Shown piece by piece: positions 24,779 to 33,375 of a DNA stretch of 64,000 nt. Source of the DNA: CAYTEO01 sp964436825 (GTDB taxonomy: Bacteria > Krumholzibacteriota > Krumholzibacteriia > LZORAL124-64-63); assembly GCA_964436825.1 (NCBI GenBank), contig CAYTEO010000001.1, forward strand, positions 62,001-126,000, written 5' to 3'. The position numbers and the translations under genes are program-made. The stretch's first letter is position 1. Each line of letters opens with the position of its first letter. The notes under the pieces were generated by a model. It had not been told where the DNA came from. It worked only from the letters and a program-made list of their open reading frames with translations, and searched no databases.

Positions 24779-25386
24779 TCACTCGCTTTCGCTGTCGTTC
24801 TCACCCTCGGCCGGCTGCGCGCCGGTCGCCTCGCTGGTCTCGGCGGGCTGCTCCGCCGCGGGCGCTNNNNNNNNNNNNNNNNNNNNNNNNNNNNNNNNNN
24901 NNNNNNNNNNNNNNNNNNNNNNNNNNNNNNNNNNNNNNNNNNNNNNNNNNNNNNNNNNNNNNNNNNCGGCTGCGCGCCGGTCGCCTCGCTGGTCTCGGCG
25001 GGCTGCTCCGCCGCGGGCGCTGCCGCCGCGGGGGCGGCCACCGGCTCGCCGGTCCTGGCGCTCTGGCGCCGGGCGCGATTGGCCTCGTTGCGCTCCCGCC
25101 ACAGCTCGTCCTGGACGATCAGGTGCCGCAGGACCAGGTGGTCCAGACGCAGCTCGGTGTCCAGACGCGCGATCGCCTCACCCTCGCACTGGAAGCGCAG
25201 GTGCATGTAGTTGCCGCGCGTCTCGTGCTGGATGGGGTAGGCCAGCTGCCGGATCCCCCAGTGGTTCTTCTCGGTGATCTCACCGCCGTGCTCGGCGACG
25301 ATGGCACCGATCTTCTCCACACGGGCCTCCAGCTCCGTCTCGGGCTGATCGGGGTGCAGGATGAAGACAGTCTCGTACTTCCGCAT
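24779..25386 (-). CDS. rpsF: 30S ribosomal protein S6 (interrupted by assembly gap)
   Basis: S6 begins MRKYETVFILHPD after a strong GGGAGGTGA site and shows the full S6 fold to about residue 95, followed by an Ala/Glu/Pro-rich tail. The 100-N run sits in the tail. The 55 bases on each side of the N run are identical (24812-24866 and 24967-25021). Removing the N run and one copy (155 bases) restores a single frame of 150 residues ending GENDSESE. The gene is therefore intact and the gap artificial. Confidence 0.92.
24867..24966. other. Assembly gap (100 N) between identical 55-base contig ends
   Basis: The 55 bases before and after the N run are the same, so two contigs share a k-1/k-sized overlap that was padded with N. 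Collapsing it repairs rpsF in frame, which supports a gap of true size minus 55. Confidence 0.97.
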
Positions 25387-25413
25387 GGTGTCACCTCCCT
25401 TCGGACCGAACGA

Positions 25414-25448
25414 CCCGGGCTCCTGCCCGCGGCTGCGGGGGACCCGGG
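25414..25448 (-). promoter_or_regulatory. rpsF leader hairpin
   Basis: CCCGGG arms (25414-25419, 25443-25448) enclose a second CCCGC/GCGGG stem, 27 bases upstream of the rpsF start. S6 operon leaders in many bacteria carry an S6-S18 binding structure for feedback control. This hairpin is a candidate, but the specific motif could not be confirmed. Confidence 0.35.
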
Positions 25449-25511
25449 TAGGGATGGATGGCGATCCGCCGGGGCGGACCGACCTGTAGCTCCGGACGAA
25501 CCGGACGGGCA

Positions 25512-25540
25512 ATGATAACAGCCGCGGCGGTCCGGCGCAA
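25512..25540 (-). promoter_or_regulatory. Promoter of the rpsF-rpsR-rplI operon
   Basis: TTGCGC (25540-25535), a 17-base spacer and TATCAT (25517-25512) lie immediately after the pth stop and upstream of rpsF. The TATCAT is conspicuous in GC-rich surroundings. It leaves a leader of about 120 bases containing the hairpin at 25414-25448. Confidence 0.6.
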
Positions 25541-25543
25541 CCG

Positions 25544-26179
25544 TCAGTCGCCGATCACGACCCTCCGGTTGAACCGCGACGCCGCCGCCTCGTACCCCTC
25601 CCGGAGGTAGGTCTCCAGGGCCTCGCAGGCCGTCCCGACGAGCTGCTCGCTCTCCTCCCACGCCGCGTCGTCGAACGGTTCCAGGACGTAGTCGCTCCAC
25701 CGCTCGGCCGGCAGCTCGCCGTCCAGGGGGCCGACCCCCAGGCGGCAGCGGGGGAACTCCTCCCCCCCCAGGACCCGCACCAGGGACTCCAGGCCCCGGT
25801 GCCCGCCCGGCCCGCCGCGTCGGCGCAGGCGGAGCGACCCCAGCGGCAGGGCGATGTCGTCGCAGACGACCAGGGGGGCGACCGCCGCGTCCCGGTCCGT
25901 GTCGTCCCCGTCGGCGACCGCCCGGCCGCCCAGGACGATCCCCTCGGCCCGGGCCCACCGCCGCAGCGCCTCGCCGCTGCGGTTCATGTAGAGCAGCGGT
26001 TCGACCAGGACGACCTCGCTGCCCGCCACCGTGCCCCGGGCGACGCGGCAGCCGTCGCGGACCCGGGCCCACGCCAGGCCGGCACCGGCGGCGAGGGCCT
26101 CGACGACCCGGAAGCCGATGTTGTGGGGGGTGCGCTCGTACTCGCTCCCCGGGTTGCCCAGGCCCACGATGATCGTCAC
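25544..26179 (-). CDS. pth: Peptidyl-tRNA hydrolase
   Basis: A 211-residue hydrolase with VGLGNPGSEYERTPHNIGF at the N-terminus, holding the catalytic His, then VVCDDIALPLGSLRLRRRGGPGGHRGL. An insertion of about 20 residues (GGRAVADGDDTDRDAAV) before the catalytic Asp strand makes it slightly longer than usual. It recycles drop-off peptidyl-tRNA. The start is GTG, 85 bases after rplY; rplY-pth is a common pair. Confidence 0.95.
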   Translation of the reverse strand: MTIIVGLGNPGSEYERTPHNIGFRVVEALAAGAGLAWARVRDGCRVARGTVAGSEVVLVEPLLYMNRSGEALRRWARAEGIVLGGRAVADGDDTDRDAAVAPLVVCDDIALPLGSLRLRRRGGPGGHRGLESLVRVLGGEEFPRCRLGVGPLDGELPAERWSDYVLEPFDDAAWEESEQLVGTACEALETYLREGYEAAASRFNRRVVIGD

Positions 26180-26264
26180 CGTCGACGCCCTCCATCAACG
26201 CGGCGAGGGAGCAGTCATCGCCCCCTCGCCGGAACCGTTTCCCGTCTGGTCCGTCCCGCGCGGC

Positions 26265-26903
26265 TCACTCGCCGTCGCCGTCCCCCTGCTCCTGCTGGGC
26301 CTCCTCGCCCTCGGCACCCTCCTCGGCCTCTTCCTCCTCGGCGACGAAGGCGGTCGTGGCGAGCTTCAGGACCATCTCGTCGGCCGGGGTGACGATCCGG
26401 CCGGCCGGGGTCGTCAGGTCGCCGACGGTGATCTTGTCGCCCACCGAGAGGCCGGAGAAGTCGACGTCGATGGCGGCAGGCACCTCCATGGGCAGGCACT
26501 CCACCGTCACCGTCCGGCGCACGACCTCCAGGTTGGCATCGCCGCTGCGGACGGCGCGGTTCTCGCCGGTGATGTTCAGGGAGACCTCCACCTCCAGCAG
26601 CTGGTCCAGGGGGATGTCCAGCAGGTCGATATGGAGGATCTCGTCGGTCACCGGATGGACCTGGATCTCCTGGAGCTTGGCGACGAACGAATCGTCCGTC
26701 CCCTCGACGGTCATGGCCAGCAGGGCGTTGTAGCCGCCGTGCTGGAAGGCGCGGCGCAGCTCGGCGGTGTCGAGCTCGATGGTCGTGTTGCTGCGCTTGT
26801 TCCCGTAGACCACCGCGGGGGTCCGCCCGGCGGCGCGGGTCCGGCGATTGGCGTTCTTGCCGGTCGTCGACCGCGGGTAGACGATCATCTCGTAGAGAGC
26901 CAT
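26265..26903 (-). CDS. rplY: 50S ribosomal protein L25/general stress protein Ctc
   Basis: A 212-residue long-form L25 (Ctc type): an N-terminal 5S-rRNA-binding domain (RRTRAAGRTPAVVYG) followed by a C-terminal beta domain and a very acidic tail rich in Glu, Gln and Asp. It binds 5S rRNA in the large subunit. The gene is preceded by its own good promoter (26995-27023) and followed by pth. Confidence 0.94.
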   Translation of the reverse strand: MALYEMIVYPRSTTGKNANRRTRAAGRTPAVVYGNKRSNTTIELDTAELRRAFQHGGYNALLAMTVEGTDDSFVAKLQEIQVHPVTDEILHIDLLDIPLDQLLEVEVSLNITGENRAVRSGDANLEVVRRTVTVECLPMEVPAAIDVDFSGLSVGDKITVGDLTTPAGRIVTPADEMVLKLATTAFVAEEEEAEEGAEGEEAQQEQGDGDGE

Positions 26904-26994
26904 GCGTATGCCTCCGGTCGGGCGACGCCGGCGCGAGCCTCCCGGCCACGCCTGCTGTTCGCCACTGGTTGCTGGATTTCACAAAGGACCGCCT

Positions 26995-27023
26995 AATAAA
27001 GCAGATCCCGGCGCCGCTGTCAA
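26995..27023 (-). promoter_or_regulatory. Promoter of rplY-pth
   Basis: A perfect TTGACA (27023-27018), a 17-base spacer and TTTATT (27000-26995) lie between prs and rplY on the minus strand. The surrounding 40 bases are markedly AT-rich for this genome. The leader to the rplY ATG is about 85 bases. Confidence 0.8.
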
Positions 27024-27033
27024 GGTCTCGCGG

Positions 27034-27966
27034 TCAGAGGAACAGCTTGCTGACGGTCTTCTCCAGATGGATCCGCTCGATCGCCTCGGCCAGCAGGTCC
27101 GACATGTCCAGGACCTTCACCTTCCGGCACTCGGAGTGGCGATGGAAGGGGATCGTGTTGCTGACGACGACCTCCCGCAGCGGCGAGGCCTCGATCCGCT
27201 CGATGGCCCTGCCCGACAGCAGGGGGTGGGTGCAGCAGGCCGTCACCGAGACGGCTCCCTGCTGCATGCAGACCTGGGCCGCCTCTGTGATCGTGCCCGC
27301 CGTGTCGATCATGTCGTCGAAGATGATGACGTCCTTGCCGGCCACGTCCCCGATGAAGTTCATCACGACCGCCTGGTTGGGGGCGGGACGGCGCTTGTCG
27401 ACGATGGCCAGCGGCGCCTCCAGGCGCTTGGCGAAGGCCCGGACCATCTTGATGCTGCCGACGTCGGGAGCGACGACGGCCAGGTTGTCCCGCGGCCAGT
27501 CCGCGAAGTGCCGCAGCAGGACCGGCGCGGAGTAGAGGTGGTCCAGGGGAATGTCGAAGAAGCCCTGGATCTGCGGGGCGTGCAGGTCGATCGTCAGGAC
27601 CCGCTGGGCCCCGGCCGTGGTGATGAGGTTGGCCATCAGCCTGGCGGCGATGGGGACACGGGGCTGGTCCTTCCGGTCCTGGCGCGCATACCCGTAGTAG
27701 GGGACGACAGCGGTGACGCGGCGGCACGAGGCGCGCCGCACCGCGTCCAGCAGCAGCAGCAGTTCCAGCATGTTGTCCCCGGGCGGGAAGGTGGGCTGGA
27801 TGACGAAGACGTCGGTGCCCCGGATGTTCTCGTTGATCTTGATGCGGATCTCGCCGTCGGAGAAGCGGTCGACCTCGACGTCGAGCAGGGGGAGCTGGAG
27901 ATTCTCCGCGATCCGCCGGGAGAGCTCCCGGTTGGCGTTACCGGAGATCAGGACGAGGTCGTCCAT
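27034..27966 (-). CDS. prs: Ribose-phosphate pyrophosphokinase
   Basis: A 310-residue PRPP synthase. DVFVIQPTFPPGDNMLELLLLLDA and YYGYARQDRK are the ATP-site regions; the PRPP loop is IIFDDMIDTAGT. It feeds nucleotide, His and Trp synthesis. The ATG at 27966 has AAGGAGGAG just upstream. A longer in-frame start reaches back past the terminator region and is rejected. A terminator precedes the gene (28031-28052), so a promoter of its own probably lies in the 64-base spacer, though none is obvious. Confidence 0.95.
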   Translation of the reverse strand: MDDLVLISGNANRELSRRIAENLQLPLLDVEVDRFSDGEIRIKINENIRGTDVFVIQPTFPPGDNMLELLLLLDAVRRASCRRVTAVVPYYGYARQDRKDQPRVPIAARLMANLITTAGAQRVLTIDLHAPQIQGFFDIPLDHLYSAPVLLRHFADWPRDNLAVVAPDVGSIKMVRAFAKRLEAPLAIVDKRRPAPNQAVVMNFIGDVAGKDVIIFDDMIDTAGTITEAAQVCMQQGAVSVTACCTHPLLSGRAIERIEASPLREVVVSNTIPFHRHSECRKVKVLDMSDLLAEAIERIHLEKTVSKLFL

Positions 27967-28030
27967 GGCCGGGGACTCCTCCTTGAACATGGCGCCCGCG
28001 AACCGGTTGCCGGACCGCAGCGCCGTCCAG

Positions 28031-28052
28031 AAAAAAAGCCGCCGTCGGCGGT
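28031..28052 (-). terminator. Intrinsic terminator after tRNA-Gln
   Basis: On the minus strand a GC-rich stem (ACCGCC/GGCGGC type, 28038-28052) is followed by seven T (28037-28031). It ends the ispE/spoVG/tRNA-Gln transcript before prs, or acts as an attenuator for prs. Confidence 0.8.
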
Positions 28053-28084
28053 CGTCACGGTCCCGTCGTCCCACGTCCAGGATC

Positions 28085-28159
28085 TGGCTGGGGCGGCAGG
28101 ATTCGAACCTGCGAATGCAAGGACCAAAACCTTGTGTCTTACCACTTGACGACGCCCCA
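28085..28159 (-). tRNA. tRNA-Gln (TTG)
   Basis: A 7-base acceptor TGGGGCG/CGCCCCA, discriminator G, encoded CCA (28087-28085), anticodon stem CAAGG/CCTTG with loop TTTTGGT giving anticodon TTG, and GGTTCGAATCC in the T arm. It begins 11 bases after the spoVG stop, so the two are probably co-transcribed. Confidence 0.96.
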
Positions 28160-28170
28160 GCCCGACCGGA

Positions 28171-28497
28171 TCAGAATTGCTCCTCCAAGGCGGAGTCGGC
28201 ATCGTCGAGCCCGGACTGGACGGGGACCTCTCCCCGCTCGGCCCGGCGCAGTTCCTCTTTGTAGGCGGCGATGATCTGGCTCTCCATCCAGCGCCTCGTC
28301 TCGGCGTTGATCGGATGGGCGATGTCCTGGTACGTCCCGTCCTTCCGCTTGCGGTTGGGCATCGCCACGAACATCCCGTTGCCGCCCTCGATGATCTTCA
28401 GACCACGGATGACGAAGCAGTTGTCGAGAGTGATGCTGGCGAACCCGCGGAGCTTGTCATCGTCCCGCAACGTGATCCTGATTTCGGTGATCTCCAA
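28171..28497 (-). CDS. spoVG: SpoVG-family RNA/DNA-binding regulator
   Basis: A 108-residue SpoVG. MEITEIRITLRDDDKLRGFASITLDNCFVIRGLKIIEG-type start, VAMPNRKRKDG with DIAHPINAETRRWME following; the last 25 residues are acidic. SpoVG proteins bind nucleic acids and act as global regulators in non-sporulating bacteria too. The start codon is TTG, after GGGAGAGGTG. It lies between ispE and tRNA-Gln. Confidence 0.95.
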   Translation of the reverse strand: MEITEIRITLRDDDKLRGFASITLDNCFVIRGLKIIEGGNGMFVAMPNRKRKDGTYQDIAHPINAETRRWMESQIIAAYKEELRRAERGEVPVQSGLDDADSALEEQF

Positions 28498-28545
28498 GAC
28501 AGCACCTCTCCCTGGTCGCTTCCTGGTCGCCAGCGAATCGTGGTC

Positions 28546-29460
28546 TCAGCCCTCCGTGACGACCACCCCCGCTGGATGAGGACCTGCTTCGAACATGCGC
28601 CAGCCTTCGGGTACGAGCCGCTCCAAGAGCCCGTGCGGCTGACCGCTGTCGGGAAAGACGGCGTACAGGGCCGACCCGCTGCCGCTCAGCATGGCGATGG
28701 GAGCTGCCCGCCGCAATTCCACGAGAACCCGCTGCAGCTCGGGGTGCGCCGGCAGGACGACCTCCTCCAACCGGTTGCCTCCGAACCAGGAACTCCCTGG
28801 AAAGCGGGCAATTAACGACTCCACGTAGCCGATGTTAGCTTTTGGCCCCCGGGTTGTCAATCCCATATTCAGCTGGCCGTAGATCTCCGCCGTTGCCAGG
28901 GCGAAAGGCGGTACCAGCACCAGGAACCGCCCCCGCCGGATCGGCGAGAGGGGGGTCAGCTCCTCGCCCCTGCCCCGACCCAGCTGGGTCCCGCCCCGCA
29001 GGAAGAAGGGGACGTCCATTCCCAGCCGGGCCGCCAGCCGCGACAGATCCTCCATCGCCAGGCCGGTCTCCAGCAGGCGATCGCAGGCTACCAGCACCGC
29101 CGCCGCGTCGGCGCTGCCGCCACCGAGACCGGCGCCGGCGGGGATCCGCTTCCGCAGCTCGATGCGCAACCGGCCGCCGCGGCCCGTCTCGCGGGCAAGG
29201 AGTCCGGCGGCCCGGACACAGAGGTTCGACGCGTCCTCGGGGGCGGCGCCGAACGGCTCGACGTCGAGCTCGACCTCCAGCGGCGCACCGTCGCGCCGCT
29301 CCAGCAGGGTGACGACCAGGTCGTCGAACAGGGTGATCGCCTGCAGGACGGTCTCGATCTCGTGGTAGCCGTCCTCGCGCTGGCGCAGGACCTCCAGGTG
29401 GAGATTGACCTTGGCCGGGGCGCGCAGGCGGCAGACGGTTCCGCGGGCGCCCCTGCTCAT
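28546..29460 (-). CDS. ispE: 4-diphosphocytidyl-2-C-methyl-D-erythritol kinase
   Basis: A 304-residue GHMP kinase of the MEP isoprenoid route. APAKVNLHLEV opens the fold, the ATP loop is GAGLGGGSADAA (109-120), and MLSGSGSALYAVF is the third GHMP motif. Length is normal. The ATG overlaps the gmhA stop by 4 bases (ATGA), and ispE precedes spoVG, a pairing known in other bacteria. Confidence 0.95.
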   Translation of the reverse strand: MSRGARGTVCRLRAPAKVNLHLEVLRQREDGYHEIETVLQAITLFDDLVVTLLERRDGAPLEVELDVEPFGAAPEDASNLCVRAAGLLARETGRGGRLRIELRKRIPAGAGLGGGSADAAAVLVACDRLLETGLAMEDLSRLAARLGMDVPFFLRGGTQLGRGRGEELTPLSPIRRGRFLVLVPPFALATAEIYGQLNMGLTTRGPKANIGYVESLIARFPGSSWFGGNRLEEVVLPAHPELQRVLVELRRAAPIAMLSGSGSALYAVFPDSGQPHGLLERLVPEGWRMFEAGPHPAGVVVTEG

Positions 29461-30059
29461 CGCTCCCCTCCCGCGAGCCGCTGTTCCAGGACGCCGCAGA
29501 GGATGTGGCCCCAGAGGATGTGGATCTCCTGGATGCGGGCGGTGACGTCGGACGGCGCCACCAGGGCGATGTCGACCTCCCCGGCCAGCGGTCCGCCGTC
29601 GCGCCCGCCGAAGCAGGCGGTCACCAGCCCGCGCCGTTTCGCCTCGGCGACGGCCGCCAGGCAGTTGGCCGAACGGCCGCTGGTGGAGATGGCCAGCAGG
29701 ACGTCGCCGCGACGGCCCAGTCCCGCCACCTGGCGGGCGAAGACGGCGTCGTAGCCGTAATCGTTGGCCACGGCGGTCAGGATGGAGCTGTTGACCGTCA
29801 GGGCCAAGGCCGGCCAGCCGTCCCTCTCCCGCTCGAAGCGGCCCACCAGCTCGGCGACGATGTGCTGGGCGTCGGCCGCGCTGCCGCCGTTGCCGCAGAC
29901 GAGCAGGCGACCTCCCGCCGCCCAGGAGCCGGCCACGGTATCGGCCAGGGCCAGCAGGCGCTCGGCATGGGTCGCGTCGAGGGCGTCGACGGCGGCGCGA
30001 TGCTCCTGCAGTGCCCGCCGCCAGACCTCCCGGCCGGGTGAAGGTGTCGTCTCTGTCAT
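29457..30059 (-). CDS. gmhA: Sedoheptulose-7-phosphate isomerase / SIS-domain protein
   Basis: A 200-residue single-SIS-domain protein with CGNGGSAADAQHIVAELVGRFERER, very close to GmhA, which starts heptose synthesis for LPS inner core. ISTSGRSANCLAAVAEAK and the C-terminal QEIHILWGHILCGVLE are also GmhA-like. It supports a diderm envelope. It is coupled to ispE and follows rmlD with ATGA overlap. Confidence 0.9.
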   Translation of the reverse strand: MTETTPSPGREVWRRALQEHRAAVDALDATHAERLLALADTVAGSWAAGGRLLVCGNGGSAADAQHIVAELVGRFERERDGWPALALTVNSSILTAVANDYGYDAVFARQVAGLGRRGDVLLAISTSGRSANCLAAVAEAKRRGLVTACFGGRDGGPLAGEVDIALVAPSDVTARIQEIHILWGHILCGVLEQRLAGGER

Positions 30060-30928
30060 CGTTCCTTCCGATCGTCTCGGTCCTGGTCGTCGAGCAGACG
30101 CAGGTAGCGCCGCAGCGCGTCCTGCCACGGCGGCCGCGGCTGCACCCCGGCCTCCTCCAGCCGGCGGCTGCGCAGGATGGAGCAGCGGGGCCGGCGGGCC
30201 GGCGTGGGATACTCCTCGCTGCGGCACGGGGCGATGCGGTCGGGGTCGTCGCCGCCGGCCCGGGCGATCTCCCGGGCGAACTCGTGCCACGTGCAGTGAC
30301 CGGCGTTGGTGCCGTGGAAGATCCCCAGGGCACCGCCGCGCAGCAGGTCGCGCACGACGGCGGCCAGGTCGGGGGCGTAGGTGGGGCAGCCGACCTGGTC
30401 GTCGACGACACGCAGCCGTGGCCGCTGCGCCAGCAGCCGGCGGATCGTCAGGACGAAGTTGCGCGGCCCGGGGCCGAACAGCCAGCTCGTGCGGACGATC
30501 TGCCACGGCGTCGGCAGCCGCTCGACGGCCTCCTCCCCCGCGGCCTTGCTGCGACCGTACCAGCTGACCGGCCGTCGCGGATCGTGCTCGTCGTACCCGC
30601 CGTCGGACTCCCCGTCGAAGACGTAGTCGGTGCTGATGTAGGTCAGCCCGATGTTGCCGGCGCGGCAGCGCTCGGCCAGCAGCGACGTCGCCTCGGCGTT
30701 GACCGCCCAGGCCAGGTCGCGCTCGCGCTCGGCGCCGTCGACGTCCGTGTAGGCCGCCGTGTGGACGATCCAGTCGGGATCGTGTCGTTCGAGCAGGCGG
30801 TCGACGTCGCCCGGGACGGTCAGGTCCCCGTCCGGCAGGTCGACGCCGGCGACGTCGTGCTCCTCCGCCAGGGCCGTCACCACGGCCCGGCCGAGCATGC
30901 CGGCGCTACCGGTCACCAGGATCCGCAT
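30056..30928 (-). CDS. rfbD: dTDP-4-dehydrorhamnose reductase
   Basis: A 290-residue SDR-type reductase: GSAGMLGRAV (7-16) binds NADPH, HTAAYTDVDGAE and STDYVFDG are RmlD signatures, and YGRSKAAGE supplies the catalytic Tyr/Lys. It makes dTDP-L-rhamnose for surface polysaccharides; rmlA/B/C are not in the window. The ATG at 30928 lies within the recX end (23-base overlap); longer readings belong to another frame of recX. Confidence 0.93.
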   Translation of the reverse strand: MRILVTGSAGMLGRAVVTALAEEHDVAGVDLPDGDLTVPGDVDRLLERHDPDWIVHTAAYTDVDGAERERDLAWAVNAEATSLLAERCRAGNIGLTYISTDYVFDGESDGGYDEHDPRRPVSWYGRSKAAGEEAVERLPTPWQIVRTSWLFGPGPRNFVLTIRRLLAQRPRLRVVDDQVGCPTYAPDLAAVVRDLLRGGALGIFHGTNAGHCTWHEFAREIARAGGDDPDRIAPCRSEEYPTPARRPRCSILRSRRLEEAGVQPRPPWQDALRRYLRLLDDQDRDDRKER

Positions 30929-31568
30929 CGCTCTCCTCGTCGTCCAGGTTCCGCACCGCGACACCCGCGGCGGCCGGGCCGAACCCCCGGCCCAGGAGGT
31001 AACGGTAGGCCCGCTGCCGCAACCGGTTCGCCGGCTGGGGCCGCTGGCGCCGCCGCCACCGCCGCAGGGCCCGCAACGCCACCTCCGGTTCCGCGTCCCG
31101 CGGCAGGACGGCGTCGACGGCCGCGTCGACGATCCCGGCGGCGATCCCCCGCCGGCGCAGCCCGTCGCGCAGGTAGCGTCTGCCGACCGGCCGGTCCCGC
31201 AGGGTGTCCCGGCACCAGGCCTCCGCCAGGCGGTGGTCGTCGACCAGCCCCTCGGCGGCGAACCGGTCCAGGACGGCCGCCACCTCGCCTGCCGCGAAGC
31301 CGTCGGCCGCCAGCTTCCGCTCCAGCTCCACACGCCCGTGGAGGCGGCGGTCCAGCAGCCGGAAGACGCGCCGGGCGATCGCCTTGCGCCGGGCGGCGGC
31401 CCGCAGCAGGGCCAGCGTCTCGTCCGGCACCGGTTCCCCGGGACGTGGAAGAGCCGGCGGCAGGGAATCCGCCGCCAGCTCCAGGATCTCGCCGTCGTCG
31501 AGGGCGATCCGGGCCGTCCCGTCGACGACGCGACAGTCCCGCAGCACCCGGCCCGACTCAGCCTTCAC
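30906..31568 (-). CDS. recX: Regulatory protein RecX
   Basis: A 220-residue helical-repeat protein with RRVFRLLDRRLHGRVELERKL and LVDDHRLAEAWCRDTL-like repeats, the family pattern for RecX, which caps or modulates RecA filaments. The N-terminal 50 residues form a small beta domain. The GTG start lies 20 bases after the recA stop, and recA-recX is a standard operon. Confidence 0.92.
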   Translation of the reverse strand: MKAESGRVLRDCRVVDGTARIALDDGEILELAADSLPPALPRPGEPVPDETLALLRAAARRKAIARRVFRLLDRRLHGRVELERKLAADGFAAGEVAAVLDRFAAEGLVDDHRLAEAWCRDTLRDRPVGRRYLRDGLRRRGIAAGIVDAAVDAVLPRDAEPEVALRALRRWRRRQRPQPANRLRQRAYRYLLGRGFGPAAAGVAVRNLDDEESDADPGDR

Positions 31569-31588
31569 GGTTCAGGCCGGCCCGGCGC

Positions 31589-32695
31589 TCACTTGGCGGC
31601 CGCCGAGGCCTGGCGACCGCCCTTGCCCTTCTCCGCGGGGGCCGCCGCCGCGTCCCCGGACGCCTGCCCGTCCGCGGGCTCCGCGGGGCCGGCGCCGATG
31701 CCGAACTTCGCCAGGACCTCTCGCTCGATCCGGGCAGCCAGCTCGGGGTTCTCGCACAGGTACTCCCGGACGTTCTCCTTGCCCTGGCCCAGGCGCTGCT
31801 CGCCGTAGCTGTACCAGGCCCCCGATTTCTGGACGATGCCGGCCTGGACGCCCAGCTCGATGAGATCCCCCTCGAGGGAGATCCCCCGCCCGTAGAGGAT
31901 GTCGAACTCGGCCTTCTTGAAAGGCGGCGCCACCTTGTTCTTGACCACCTTGACCCGGACGTGGTTACCGACGACCTCCTCGCCCTGGGTCAGCGCCCCG
32001 ACGCGACGGATGTCCAGCCGCACCGAGCTGTAGAACTTCAGGGCGTTGCCGCCGGTCGTCGTCTCCGGGTTGCCGAACATGACCCCGATCTTCATCCGGA
32101 TCTGGTTGGTGAAGATGACCAGGGTGTGCGTCTTGCTGATCGCGCCGGTCAGCTTGCGCAGGGCCTGGGACATGAGCCGGGCCTGCAGGCCGACGTGGGC
32201 GTCGCCCATCTCCCCCTCGATCTCGGCCCGCGGCACCAGGGCCGCCACCGAATCGATGACGATGACGTCGATGGCGCCCGAGCGGACCAGCATCTCGGTG
32301 ATCTCCAGCGCCTGCTCGCCCGTGTCCGGCTGGGAGACCAGCAGGTTGTCGACGTCGACGCCGATCTTGCGGGCGTAGACGGGGTCGAGGGCGTGCTCGG
32401 CGTCGATGAACGCCGCCATCCCGCCCTTGCGCTGGGCGTTGGCGATGACGCTCAGCGCGACGGTCGTCTTGCCGCTCCCCTCCGGGCCGTAGATCTCGAC
32501 GACCCGGCCGCGCGGCAGGCCACCGATCCCCAGGGCGATGTCCAGGGCGAGACTGCCGGTCGAGACCGCGTCGATCCCCTCGACGACTTTCTCCTCGCCC
32601 AGCAGCATGATCGAGCCCTTGCCGTACTGCTTCTCGATCTGCGCCCGGGTCAACTCGAGGGCCTTCAGCTTCTCCTGCTGCCTGTCCGTTGCCAT
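31589..32695 (-). CDS. recA: Recombinase RecA
   Basis: A 368-residue RecA with Walker A GPEGSGKT (70-77), the MAW-type loops and NQIRMKIGVMFGNPETTTGGNALKFYSSVRLDIRR core. The C-terminus ends in a Lys/Ala-rich tail. It drives homologous recombination and the SOS response. The ATG at 32695 follows GGAGAG; the upstream 106 bases showed no recognisable LexA box. Confidence 0.97.
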   Translation of the reverse strand: MATDRQQEKLKALELTRAQIEKQYGKGSIMLLGEEKVVEGIDAVSTGSLALDIALGIGGLPRGRVVEIYGPEGSGKTTVALSVIANAQRKGGMAAFIDAEHALDPVYARKIGVDVDNLLVSQPDTGEQALEITEMLVRSGAIDVIVIDSVAALVPRAEIEGEMGDAHVGLQARLMSQALRKLTGAISKTHTLVIFTNQIRMKIGVMFGNPETTTGGNALKFYSSVRLDIRRVGALTQGEEVVGNHVRVKVVKNKVAPPFKKAEFDILYGRGISLEGDLIELGVQAGIVQKSGAWYSYGEQRLGQGKENVREYLCENPELAARIEREVLAKFGIGAGPAEPADGQASGDAAAAPAEKGKGGRQASAAAK

Positions 32696-32801
32696 CCGCT
32701 CTCTCCTTGTGCTGTGCTGGTGACCGTGTCCGGGAGGTTGGCCTGGGCCCGCGCCCGGCGACGCTGCCGCGCCGGCCGCCGGACAGGTGTCCGCTACCAT
32801 A

Positions 32802-33371
32802 CTACGCCGTCGTTTCTCCCGCCAGAGGGAAAACGTCGACGTCCCGGTAGCGGGCGCCGCCGTGGCCGAGGACGCTCTCGACCAGGGCGATCCGGTCGAC
32901 CGTGAAGGCCGGCGGGAGCGCCGGCCGCCACCGCCGCAGGGCCGCCAGGTCGTCCGGCGCGAGCGGTTCCCGCAGCCGCGCCAGGGTCAGGTGCGGCCGC
33001 AGCGGCTTGGCGTCGGGGCGATCCCCGGTGACGACCGGAGCCGTGGCCGACCGCACCGCCTCGCCCAGCGCCGCGAGCGCGGGTCCGCCGTCGAGGTGCA
33101 AGACCAGGACCCGCGGCCGGGACCAGCCCGGGAAGGCGCCGATCCCCGTCGGGACGACCGGAATGGGCGCCAGGTCCGCGACGGCCCCGCGGAGGGCCTG
33201 CTGCAGCGGTCCCACGTCCCGCTCCGGCTGCTCCCCCAGGAACTGCAGGGTCAGATGCAGGGTCCCGGGGCGGACCCAGCGCAGCGGCCAGCGGCGCCGT
33301 CCCTCGTCAAGCCAGGTCGTCAGGTGGTGGCGGACCCGTTCCCCCGGGTCGACGGCCACGAACAGGCGCAT
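32802..33371 (-). CDS. thpR: RNA 2',3'-cyclic phosphodiesterase (2H family)
   Basis: A 189-residue 2H phosphoesterase beginning MRLFVAVDPGERVR, with the two catalytic HxT/S motifs HLTLQF (about 39) and HLTLAR (about 127). It opens 2',3'-cyclic phosphates on RNA. The start is 4 bases after the cinA stop. cinA-thpR-recA is a frequently conserved order. Confidence 0.92.
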   Translation of the reverse strand: MRLFVAVDPGERVRHHLTTWLDEGRRRWPLRWVRPGTLHLTLQFLGEQPERDVGPLQQALRGAVADLAPIPVVPTGIGAFPGWSRPRVLVLHLDGGPALAALGEAVRSATAPVVTGDRPDAKPLRPHLTLARLREPLAPDDLAALRRWRPALPPAFTVDRIALVESVLGHGGARYRDVDVFPLAGETTA

Positions 33372-33375
33372 CTTC

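Noticed and set aside
32696..32801. LexA/SOS box upstream of recA
   Set aside because: No GAAC-N4-GTTC or CTGT-N8-ACAG type site was found in the 106-base spacer.
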